From assembly GCA_017506865.1 (NCBI GenBank), contig JAFCMP010000089.1:62001-126000 (forward strand): a DNA stretch of 64,000 nucleotides, given 5' to 3'. The DNA is from Tribonema minus. Lineage: Eukaryota > Sar > Xanthophyceae > Tribonematales > Tribonemataceae. Position 1 is the first letter of the stretch. Every line of letters starts with the position of its first letter. Made by a program: the position numbers and the translations under genes. The notes under the pieces are model-generated. The model was not told the DNA's origin. It worked only from the letters and a program-made list of their open reading frames with translations, and ran no database searches. Of the stretch, positions 1-9,781 are shown piece by piece.

Positions 1-162
1 TACAGGCGTTTAAACTTCAACTTCAACTTCAAAAGTGAAGCAGCTAAACCAGACACTTGTAAAACATAAATACAAGCAAACACACTTGAAAATAACATCA
101 TGTATGTGCGTAATTAGCCTAGTGTAGATATTGCCCTAGTCCTTCATCCCCCCATTTGCATG

Positions 163-2546
163 TTACATGTTGACAACCTCTTCCTCCGCCGCCTCCATCA
201 CTGTAAGCATGACTTCCTCATCTGTCTTGCGCTCAGCAGCCTTATCATTGCCTTTAATGAACACTAGCTTCTCACCACGCTCAAGTGCAAGCCTGCTGCG
301 GCACTTAGGGTACACATTGCCCCACAGGGACCAGTTGCGCTCGGTTGCACATGCAGTCACGTGGAACGACAGCAGGCGCACTGCCACCCGCGACAAATGA
401 GGAAAATGCTCGCGACCATAGGTCTGCCACCAGCCGCGGCGCATGCTGCTGTCAGCGAGCTCAACCTTGCCCTTAGGCAGCGATGTACGCTTGGTCAACG
501 TAGGCAACGCAGCCCACATGGGCTCGGGAAGGGGTGCAAGCTGCAACTTGACAAGCTCAGCCTCAACAGCCTCTGCATGCTCCCCTCCCCCCAGCTCCAG
601 AAAAGCACTCTTGCGCACCCTTGCTCTCTAGCCTGCTGAGTTTACTGAAAGGCAGAAACCACTCCCCATCAACCTTATAGGCGTAGACAGGGTCAAGCAC
701 ATATGCTGCAGGCCACGACTTGTCGAAGTGAGTGTTGTAGCGCCGCTCAAATAGTGGCAGCACAGGGGAGCGCTCGACATTGTCAATGTGGTCATCGAAG
801 TCTGCCGCATGCTGCAACAGCTGCTTCCAGATCGGCAGCATCTGACTCAACAGCGGCTTGTCGCTCTCAACCTGGTGAATGGCATCAGACACAGGCTGCA
901 CTAGCTACTTCAGCGCTGCTGCCTCATCGAAAAAGTAGTATGCTGCCGCCCGCCCCCGTGCTGGCTCTACTGTGGCTGCAGTCGTAAACGCTGCCGCATG
1001 TGTGGTGCCCTCAGACACTTTACCCCAGCTGCGGTCGCCAACCATCAGCTTGATGGCCTCCTCGGAGTCGAGCAAGTCGGAGCAGATGAAGTGCAGGATG
1101 GCGAAGCGCGTGGGGCAGTGAGAGCGGACGGCCTTGACTTTGCCGTACTTGAACTTCTGCTGCTCACGCAGGGCGCTGTGTATGGTCTCTGAGCCGTTGA
1201 TGGTGTTGGACATCATCAGCGCTTTGCCGTACGCTTTCTTGGACCAGTCGCATCGCGCATTCTTCTCGCCGTGTAGATCCTTGATGAGAAGGGCCAGTGC
1301 GTGAGCCTGGCACCCCAGAAGCAGCCAAGTCGGGTGCTTCTGCTTCATCAGGTCCAGCGCCTTACGATTTGCCTGCAAAGTTATTGCAGGTGATGGAAAA
1401 CATCATGAGGCACTGCAGGCATGTACCAAGATTTGCTCCAGTTTTTATGGCCACAACATGTGCATTTGCCAGCATACTATCAATTCCTGTGTGAGCTGTG
1501 CTACTAACCACGTGTCAAGCGAAGAAAGGGAGCATCTGGATAAGCGCGCAAGCGTGGGGAGCTGGTTGACTTGCTTCCATTCAATTTATTACAATGATAT
1601 GCTGCATTGCATGCACTGCTGGACTTATTGTAGCATATATTGCTGTCATTGCATGCAAATGACGCACTGGCAAAAAACTTTCACACACCGTAGCAGCTTC
1701 TACAGCAGCACGTACCTCGGTATTGTCCATGACCATTCCCAGCAGCCTGTCCAGGTTCCCCCTGGTGACCTTCTTCGCCCACCGCATGTGCAGCTCCTCG
1801 ATCCACTCCGCATTCTTGCAAACGCCTCGCGCTGGCTCCGTTGTCACGAAGTAGGAACCGCCCTTTGGCAACAGTGCGCAAAGGTTAACCAGCGGAGTGC
1901 CGTCTCCGCAATGCTTGCGCCTCCACCCATCGCTGGCAAGCTGGACGAGGTGCAAGGCATCGATCGCTTCCCAGACGTCGCGGCTGACGCGGTCGTGCTC
2001 CTTGTTCAGCATTGTCCCGGCCAAGGCTTTGCGGTTAGGCAGGTCGGCGCCAAGGGCAGCGAATGCTGCAACCAAGTCCTCCTGCTCAATCAGGTGGAAC
2101 GCCACCCCGGACTTGTAGAAGAAGCGGGCAAGGCTGTTCCGTGCTTGAGTTATCTGGCCTGATGTAGCCATGTAAGGTGTGATGCCAGCAGCACCGCGGT
2201 GGCGTTTAGTGCCAGTCACCTCTACTTCCTCCTCGCCATCGCCAGCAGCAGCAGCAGCAGCGGCTGCTGCTTCGGCAGCAGCAACAGCTGCTGCACTGGC
2301 AGCAGTCGCTCTGAGGCATGCCTTGCTCTTAAGATGGTCGTTTGCTGCGCGCGAAGGGTTGCTGGCACCTAGCTTGGCTGAACAACGAAGGCAAACAAGC
2401 CGCACCTCGTGCTTCACTGAGTCCAGCTCGACACTGAATGACCCCCACCAGCCCGCCTGACCTTGGCGCTTTTGATCACAACGCTTTTGATACAATGCTC
2501 TGGCCTGCTTGGCCAGGTCGGGGCCAGGATCGGCGGCATCCGCCAT
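163..2546 (-). pseudogene. hAT-superfamily transposase, decayed copy
   Basis: Read right to left. Exon 1 is 2546-1716: a BED-type zinc-finger-like Cys/His segment, an Ala-rich linker and a DUF659-like block (LVQLASDGWRRKHCGDGTPL). A GTACGT donor follows. Exon 2 starts at 1372 after a TTTGCAG acceptor, in matching phase, and contains HCPTRFAILH. The last piece has the hAT dimerisation-like segment ATERNWSLWGNVYPKCRSRL. These are typical of domesticated or mobile plant and algal hAT transposases, which cut and paste DNA in the nucleus. Two breaks are visible: an in-frame TAG at 905-907 inside otherwise continuous homology, and a reading-frame change near 600-655 beside a G run. The final stop is TAA at 163-165. 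I judge it a dead copy. The 5' start is the ATG at 2544-2546. The left end of the element is not in view. Confidence 0.75.
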
Positions 2547-2574
2547 GCTGCACTGCTCTGTGTGACTTGAAAGA

Positions 2575-2695
2575 AGGAAATACGGCAAAATACGAATTTT
2601 GGCGCGCCAGAAATTGACATACGGCGTAGATACGGCGTATATACGGATATACGGTGTATCTACGGAATACGGTGTTGCCAACCCTAGCCTTACAC
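2575..2695. repeat. Subterminal TACGG-type repeats and probable hAT terminal end
   Basis: The stretch upstream of the transposase start contains repeated variants of tacggcgta/tacggtgta and ends in caaccctag. Read on the minus strand it begins TAGGGTTGGCAACACCG, the style of a hAT terminal inverted repeat. Clustered short direct repeats just inside the terminus are usual for hAT elements. No matching inverted end is visible in positions 1-162, so the partner end must lie to the left of the window or has been lost. An 8-bp target duplication cannot be tested from here. Confidence 0.45.
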
Positions 2696-2699
2696 CATC

Positions 2700-4284
2700 C
2701 CGGGATGGGTCTACGACCCAGGACTCCGGCAGCGCAGCTGCTTTCCAGTGGAAGAGAAGATCATGCAAAGATAATGTGGAGGTGGCGAGCGTCGTCAAGG
2801 GCGGCTAAAGGTGTATGATGCGGCCATGCTGCAGACCATCATCGGCAGGCTCTAGCTGTGATGCCGTTGTTTGCGCGACGCGGGCACTGGCAGGACACAA
2901 AGGACGATTTCATATTTAATGCCACAAGTGTATACTTCGAAGGTGACAACTGCACGAGTGTCTCGGTCTTGTGTGCCGTTGCTGCTACTGCTGCTGTGCC
3001 TGCTGCTGGCAGTATTTGTGCGCCTGTGATACAAGCCCGGGGCTGCGCACACAACCGTTGATGCATTGGGCAGTAGGTGGGCATACGAGTGCTGACCTGG
3101 AGGCGCTCTGCGTCTATGCTGCTCGTTGCGCAGCAGGCCAGGCCGGGCGCAACTTCGCGACCTCACCTGCAATGATGACTCTGCTGATGCTTGATGCTCA
3201 AGCAGTAGTGATGCTCTGAGTGCTGATGCTGATGCTCTTGGGACACCTGTTGCGCACCGCGGCGGCGAGCGCTTGTGAGTGGCGACAGTCCGGCGGTGGG
3301 TGCCTGCCTGCGCCTGCTGCTGCTGGTGCTGCACGCGCGACATGTAACGTCTGCTGCAAGCAGCGCAGGCGTTCCAACGTATTATGATACACTGTTGTGC
3401 TCGGTCTATAGTCCTTGGACGTGCATTCCGAAAGGTAGAGGACGTCTTCATCAGACACACGCTGGACCACACAGGCCCCCAAGGCGTGTCTTGCAACAAC
3501 CCCACTAGGCAAACGCTGGAATGCTTGTGCAGCTTCACATGATTCAGAAGCTGCCGCCCATGTATCACGTCTTGGTTGAGGTGCGCAAGGCGCCATTAAT
3601 GACATTGAAGCCCAGGGGTTCAGTTACTGATTATCATAGCAGCCTCGTTGACAAATTACCCCCCCCCCCCCCATGGCATGCTCCCCTGCATTGCTGCGCT
3701 AACGCGACGTGCCTGCAAGTGACACTGCGGTCAGGACCCTCCCCCCTGCATCCTAGTCGGATGCAAGCGGTGCGGTGTTGCAACGCCCCTCACTCCGCAG
3801 CCAACACACCTCTGACTCCTGCTCGGAGATGAGGCTGCAGTGCCAAAGCGCGATGAGCAGCGGCGCAAGCAGCGCAGTGATCACAGGGAACATCGGCGAG
3901 CTTTACGTGAGTGGTCACGGCACCATGGCCTCTGGCGCCACGAGCCGCATGTCCGAAGCAGGTGAGCATTCTATTAATTTAATTGTCACGCTATTGATAA
4001 CCTTCTCAAATCCAGAAACAACTTGAAGATTTTCAATATCTACTCGTACACAAAAAAATCTTTGCAAAAATCTACTCGTATGTAAGTGTTGTCATTCACA
4101 GCTCGCACAGACGCTGCGGGGGGTCTACAAAGAGTTTGTGTTCAACAAGGGTGCATCACATGGTTGCACTGCCTCAGATGTTTTCTGGAAGAGAGCGATT
4201 GGAGTACTGCAATTAGCCCGCAGTGCCGCCTGTGCTGCTGCATCGATGCCATGACTGTGCGCCCAGGGGTCATTCATGTGACGC
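2700..4284. other. No supported gene
   Basis: About 1.6 kb of moderately GC-rich sequence. Open frames exist on both strands, the longest on the minus strand at 2852-3568, but none shows a recognisable motif, consistent splice signals or coding-like composition. A run of C lies near 3660-3672. Nothing else stands out. Confidence 0.5.
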
Positions 4285-4598
4285 TGCTCGGTACCTGTAC
4301 GAGACGATGCATCTCGGTACCTGTACAACATGATATCATACAGGTACCTACCAAGGTACGTTGCCTTGACACCATCAAGTAGTACAGGTACCGAGATGCA
4401 TGGCATCGACAACACCTGGGCGCTCGGTACCTGTACGAGACGATGCATCTCGGTACCTGTACAACATGATATCATACAGGTACCTACCACAGCCACAAGT
4501 GGAATATAATAAAAGTACCTACCAAGGTACGTTGCCTTGACACCATCAAGTAGTACAGGTACCGAGATGCATGGCATCGACAACACCTGGGCGCACAT
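4285..4598. repeat. Tandem duplication of a palindrome-rich GGTACC unit
   Basis: A unit starting gctcggtacctgtacgagac occurs at about 4286 and again at about 4423. Both copies continue through catgatatcatacaggtacc and end with the same gtaccgagatgcatggcatc stretch. The second copy carries about 31 extra bases (near 4492-4522). Each unit holds both orientations of GGTACCTGTAC, so it can fold into hairpins. The intact repetition shows a recent duplication. I do not recognise the element. Confidence 0.85.
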
Positions 4599-4957
4599 GT
4601 ATGTGGCCGGCGGCGCTTCGCTGGCAGCGAACTCTGCATTGTGGCTGTGCATTGTGCGCCATGTCAGTGCGCACAACAAGCACACTCTGACCTAAAAGCA
4701 TGCAGAAACCACTGCAAGGCGTATTGGCTAGACGGTGGCACAGCAGAAGGGGCAATTGCATGTGGGTGGGCACTGTGTGCAGCTGCGCAGGCGATGCGTC
4801 TTGAGCAAGCACAGGCGATGGCGACGTCTTGACATCATCACTGGCAGTCAAGACATCAACGAAGCAAAGCAAGCAGGCATCATAAACTCAGCCAGGCAGT
4901 GGCTGATTGCAGCACACGCAAAATGCGAAAGACCAACACCGTGGTGCCGAAGCGACT

Positions 4958-6472
4958 TCATTTACCACGGCGCCGTTTGCAGTCATTGCAACGGCTGCGC
5001 CGCTTGCCGTGGTCGCATATGCCTGAACCATCACACTCCTTGCACTGGTACCGCTCCCTGTTGTGCTGGCAAATGTCCGACCCCCCACACTGCTTACACC
5101 TGCGGCGCTCCCTGCCGTGCTGGCATAGGGCCGACCCCCCACAGTCCTTGCACATGTGGCGACGCCTGCCGTGCTCACAGATCCCCGCCCCCCTGCAGTC
5201 CTTGCATGTGCGGCGTCGCCTGCCGTGCACGCACACACCTGAGCCGCCACAGTCCTTGCAGCGGCTGCGTACCTTGCCGTGCTCGCATATCCCTGGCCCC
5301 CCGCAGTCCTTGCAGGAGTAAGCTCGCTTGCCATGCTGGCACAACTTGCGTTGCTGCTTCGGTCGCGGGTGCTGGGCACTGCCTTTGCCCTTCGCCTTCC
5401 CTGTCCCAGCTGCACCTCCAACGCTGCCAGTGGAAGCACGCGATCGCGACGCGCCAGTTGCGGCTGCTGCACGCTGGCGAGGGTTGCCGTTTGCGACACC
5501 GGCGATGCGTGCGCACTTCCTTGCCGGCTTGAAGTTGTTGCTGCTGTCGGAGTCCCCAGCATCGCTGCCAGCATCGCTGCTATCATCAGCGACCACACGC
5601 TCGTTGCGTGTGCCTCAAACATGCTCTCCGTTGTCGCTGCACACGTAGGTGCTGTCCGAGGCATCCGAGCCAGCGCTGCAGGCGTCACCAGTATCGGTGT
5701 GCGTCTCGCTTTCATGGCAGCTGTTCTCAGCCACCTCTTGGCTGACGCTGTCATGGTTGGCATCGACGTCCAGTGAGTGGATGTTGTGGTCATTGCCGCT
5801 GCAGTCGTCATCGCTTCCGCCGGCATCGCCGGCAGTCAACGCCTCTCCGACTGGTCTGGTGACGGCCTTTGTGTGAGAGATGCCACCGCCACTGCCGCCT
5901 GCAGTCTCTGTCGCTGGTATTTGCGGTTCGCCTTCTTCCGTAGGCGGTACCAGCGAGGACTGGCGGTTGACCCGTTCGTCCCCTCCAAGCATGCCCGCGC
6001 CCTGCTGCTCCGCCCCATGCGCTGTTCGCACCACGCCTGTTGCTTGACAATGCTGCTGCTGCTTGGCTTCTGAAGTGCGCCGCTGATTCGCGATCGTGAC
6101 CCTCAGCTGCCTGTTGTCCTCCTCCAGCTCACGCAGCCTGCCCTGTTGCTGCTCGCTCGCGGCTCGCTGCCGCTTGTTGTCCTCCTCTAGCTCCCTTAAC
6201 CTTTGCTGTTGCCGCCCGTTTTCCAGTTGCAGATCTCCATTTGTAAGGCGCTGCTGCCGATTTTCCTCCAGCTGCTGCTGCTGCTGCTCGTGCTGCTGGC
6301 AATGCTGCTGCTGACGCTGTTGCTCCTGCTGCTGTATTTCTTCCTGCTGCTCCCCCTTCTGCAAGAGCTCCGCCAGCTGCTCCATGATCGCCCTCCGTTG
6401 ATGCACCAGCGACTGGCCTTGTGTCCTGTCACGCGCTGACATTACGGCACCGTCACCCATCGCCGGCATCAT
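4958..6472 (-). CDS. Cys/His zinc-repeat protein, coding frame split by an in-frame TGA
   Basis: The frame opens at ATG 6470-6472. The first 285 codons are Gln-rich with a coiled-coil look (repeated RLRELEEDN) and end in an acidic Ser/Asp stretch. A TGA at 5615-5617 interrupts the frame. The same frame then continues in similar acidic sequence to the stop at 4958. The second part holds seven tandem 18-residue repeats of the form C-x-H-x6-C-x2-C, for example ICEHGKVRSRCKDCGG, probably each binding zinc. Repeats of this style occur in proteins of algae, oomycetes and large DNA viruses; their role is unknown to me. Because character and frame match on both sides, this is most simply one gene with a nonsense change, a read-through stop or a sequencing error. 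Two separate genes is the alternative. No introns are needed. Confidence 0.6.
4964..5340 (-). repeat. Seven 18-residue Cys/His repeats (coding)
   Basis: Tandem coding repeats of 54 bases with consensus [IL]-C-x-H-G-x5-C-K-D-C-G-G. Cys and His positions are kept in all seven copies while Arg/Lys positions vary, which fits selection for metal binding. The last copy ends in a basic tail (CNDCKRRRGK). Confidence 0.8.
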
Positions 6473-6649
6473 CTGCGCTGCACGGACTGTGGAAGATCAC
6501 ACCGTGGTGTCAGGCCGCCTCCAGCTACTGAACGCCTCAAAGCAGCAAGCTGCCAAAAAAAACTCAACGCTGAAGTTCAACATCAAGCTGAAGTGGGGAT
6601 CAAGAAAATCTGTGATGCCCCCGCGTCGTCGTATACATTGAACGCGCCT

Positions 6650-7140
6650 GCCTGATGGATGCTTGTCATGCCGACAAGGATGGGATGTCTAGGACTGAGG
6701 CCACCGAGGCGCTGCTTCATGGCAGGAACGACCATCTGCCCCTGACTCCCAAGCCTCCACACACGTGTATTCCATCGGTACTTGGAGGATGTGCTGCAAG
6801 GCTATGGCTATGTGCAGTTCCAGCCTGACAAGATCAAACTTGAGTTGCTGAAGCCTTGAGGGGTTAAGGTGCTGCGGCACGGCGGAACTGCAGAGCCCCC
6901 CTGAATGCCGGTATAAGAAGTCGGTGGTGCTGTAGCTGGCGACCACATGCTGGCTACTATTGCTGCAACGTCCACCTCCTACCAAGACGCCCTTGCAACT
7001 CATGGCAAGTCAGCAGTGAACAGAGTCGCTCTTCCCGTTGCAAGCAGTGCTTGTGAGCACAAGGCCGTTGTGCCAGATCCACAATTCGACCAGGGCCTTG
7101 GCAGCACCGTTGAATGCCGGTATAGGCAGGTGTGATGTAA
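6650..7140. repeat. Dispersed repeat, copy A
   Basis: Two segments are shared with later copies. The block near 6660-6800 (ccaccgaggcgctgcttcatg) matches a block near 8115-8250. The block near 6935-7100 (agctggcgaccacatgctgg, then gccgttgtgccagatccac) matches 7570-7735. The copies differ by many substitutions and small indels, so they are old. No intact reading frame runs through them. Probably a non-autonomous mobile element or an old segmental duplication. Confidence 0.7.
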
Positions 7141-7559
7141 ACTTGGCGTTCTTTTCCGGCTGGGGCAGATGCAGATGGTACAGCCCCACCGTCACCTGAA
7201 AACGGGGCACAAGTGACGGTGTGAGTTGAAGTCTGGTGACGCTCATGACGGGTGCAGTTGAAGTTTGAGGATGACTCATGCCGAAACGGCCGAGCTGAGG
7301 ATTGGTGTACAATTCAGCATATGTAATTCTGCCCCTGGCCGGTGCGCATGGGGGGCATCATAGAATTCCCAGAGGGCAGTGCATATTGCGCTGTGAGACA
7401 GTGCTCCAGATATTGCTAATGCAGCTGAAGCATGTGCCTTCGGTGGCCTCAGCGTACTGACCGCAGACGTACAGGCAGTCCAAGGCGGTTGAGGAGGCAA
7501 GCGGCAAGATTGCAACCCCAGCCCTGTCAAAAAGGCAAAGAAGTTGGTAGTGCAGTCGC

Positions 7560-7870
7560 ACATCTGCTGTAGCTGGCGACCACATGCTGGCTACGATTTG
7601 CTGCAACAACCACCCTCTGCCAAGACGCCCTTACAACAAGTCAGCAGTGAAGGAACAGCTCTGTTCACAGAGTCACTTGGTTCATTGCAAGCAGGGCTTC
7701 ATGAGCACCAGGCCGTTGTGCCAGATCCACGAGTTGGACCATATGCTTCTTTCAGTGCATGTGCATTTGCTTCCGCTTGAGGGGCGGAGACTCTTTACTG
7801 CACCACGTTGTATACATCACATATGCTCCTATTGAGCTTGTGCACGCCTCCATGCTGGGGGCACACACTG
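7560..7870. repeat. Dispersed repeat, copy B, with a related copy near 38.0 kb
   Basis: Positions 7568-7735 repeat the agctggcgaccacatgctgg block of copy A. The next part (cttccgcttgaggggcggag, then tatgctcctattgagcttgtg) is matched near 38048-38145 inside an intron of the coiled-coil gene, more than 30 kb away in the same orientation. This shows a dispersed family rather than only a local duplication. Confidence 0.7.
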
Positions 7871-8084
7871 ATATTCACTACTACCGTACTTGGAAGTATG
7901 TATTTCCGGAGCATCTGTGCACATGCAAATCCAGTTCAATTGATTTCTGGAGACGAGGTCTTCTCAAACAATTCCTCAAGCACTGCGCAGTCAATACTGG
8001 CCAGCTCAACAACGCACTTCAGTTCAACAACAAGGCTTGAAGTTCATGGGAGATGCCCCAGTGGACACACCCACCGAGTGGGTG

Positions 8085-8410
8085 CTTGTCGACAACGGTA
8101 AAGTGTCTAATGCTGACGCCACCGAGGCACCGCTTCATGGCAGGAAAGACCACCTGCCGCTCTCAAGAAGATCGACCAAGTCTCCATGGATCCACATGTG
8201 CACACACGTGTGTATCATCGGCACTTGGAGAGTGGTGTGGTGCGGCACAGCTTTTCAACCTTTAGTCGCTGAAGACTTGAGGGGCTGAAATAATGTCTTG
8301 CGGCGGGACTGCAGACAGCCCCCCAGCATCACCTTGAGTACCTTCAACTCGTCTTAACCGTCCCCCAGACACGCCCAAGTTAAGTCGTGGCAAGTCAGCA
8401 GTGAAGGAAT
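8085..8410. repeat. Dispersed repeat, copy C
   Basis: The block near 8115-8250 (cttcatggcaggaaagacca, then cacacgtgtgtatcatcggc) is a diverged copy of 6710-6800. The end near 8385-8405 (ggcaagtcagcagtgaagga) matches 7005-7020 and 7640-7655. No open frame is conserved between copies, so these are non-coding repeats. Confidence 0.65.
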
Positions 8411-9781
8411 GACGCCAATGAGGCGACTGAAAGAGGTCCCTCTTAATGGACAATTAGAGCATTGCTTTCCTGGCGTGCATCGGCTCCTGAGTGAGTGGCC
8501 TGCTTTGAGTAGCGCCGCTGGCTTGTGCGCCCTGGAGAGGGGGGGGGGGTAGGGGACACAGTTAGCAGCAACCAAGACATGTACTTATATGGGCTTTGCT
8601 GCCGCCTGCTGTAGGTAGCCTGGCCGCCCCGATCACGCCTGAGCAAACCTCAATGCAGTGGTGCACACCCCGACGCAGCTACCCACAACAAAGTGGGGAT
8701 ATATCAGTTCTTGTTTGAACTTCAAAGGCGCTCGCGACGCATGCACTAGGAATTAATTGCATTACGCCAGGCCTCTGCCGACACCGCGATGAGAGTTTCA
8801 ATACCCCCGTGCGGGTGCCGCCGTGAAGCTACAAGCACCGGGCAAGGCTTGCAGTGCCGTCGCAATCACAGGTGGCGCTCCAAGCCGCAGCCTTGTCATA
8901 TTGCGGCTCTATGCGCTCGCAAGCAGCCTGCGGGCGCGCTGTGTCACCAGTTGTGGCGCGTAGGTCAGCGGTGTGACCGAATTCCGCGAGTGCTGCGCGC
9001 TGCCATCATGCGGCGCTGTGCTAGTTGGAGCATCTGTGCGGGCACCGCACAGACGTGCCACAGCGCATGAGACGGCACTTTTTGCGGCGACCTCCTGGCA
9101 TCCTGCATGGACATGCGCCGCCGCAGCGGCGGCGGCGGCGGCGCGTTGGTGCTTCAGTTGACAGCATCACCGCTGCACTTGAGCGACGAGCACCGCAGGG
9201 GCAGTCGCAGCCGCGCACGGCACCCGCGCCGCCGCACGCAGCAGCTGCGGCGCTGCACGCGTGGACGCCGGTGGCACGCGCGTCACGCAGCAGCCGACAG
9301 CTCTGCTGGAACCGGGCGCTGCGCTGTCGCCGCTTGCAGATGTGATACTGGAGAGGACGGAAGCAGAGCGCAAGCGCACGCAGCACCAGCGCCCGCGGCG
9401 CAAATGGTGTGCCGCCGCTGCCGCCGCCGCGTGATTTGCTGCCTCGTGCGTCTTGCCGGACACAGTAAGGTGGTGCTTCGCTGGGGCTGTCTGCAGCAAC
9501 GCTAGTGCCGCGCGCCATTGTGCAGCCGGGCGGACGGTCGATGCGTAACTCGGTATCAAGGGCTGCGGTGCGAGCGCTGCTGCCACCGCCACCGCTGTGC
9601 TCTGACAATGCTGTGGTGCACAGAGCTCACGTATCCAGCAGCTGAAGGGCGAGGCGCAAGTTACAGCAGCAACGCTGCTGATGTGCTGCAGCCGCGGCCG
9701 GCACGCCGCAGCTCAGCCACAGTTCCGTTCAGACGCTGCCCGGGGCCCACCGGGCTGACACGCACGCATACGCGCTTGCCG
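8411..9781. other. GC-rich stretch downstream of the hydrolase gene, no supported gene
   Basis: Contains GGC-type repeats near 9117-9145 and several overlapping open frames on both strands. These are expected by chance at this base composition and none shows a motif. It probably includes the 3' untranslated region of the hydrolase gene, which ends at 9782 on the minus strand. No poly(A) signal could be assigned. Confidence 0.45.

Noticed and set aside
905..907. TAG read as glutamine (altered nuclear code)
   Set aside because: TAG ends the coiled-coil gene and the BRO1 gene at sensible places, so it is an ordinary stop in this genome.
2852..3568. 238-codon minus-strand frame
   Set aside because: No recognisable motif, no splice context, and Arg/Ser/Ala-rich composition typical of shadow frames here.
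5615..5617. TGA as selenocysteine codon
   Set aside because: The site lies in a Ser/Asp linker with no redox motif, and no SECIS element was identified; a nonsense change or read-through is simpler.
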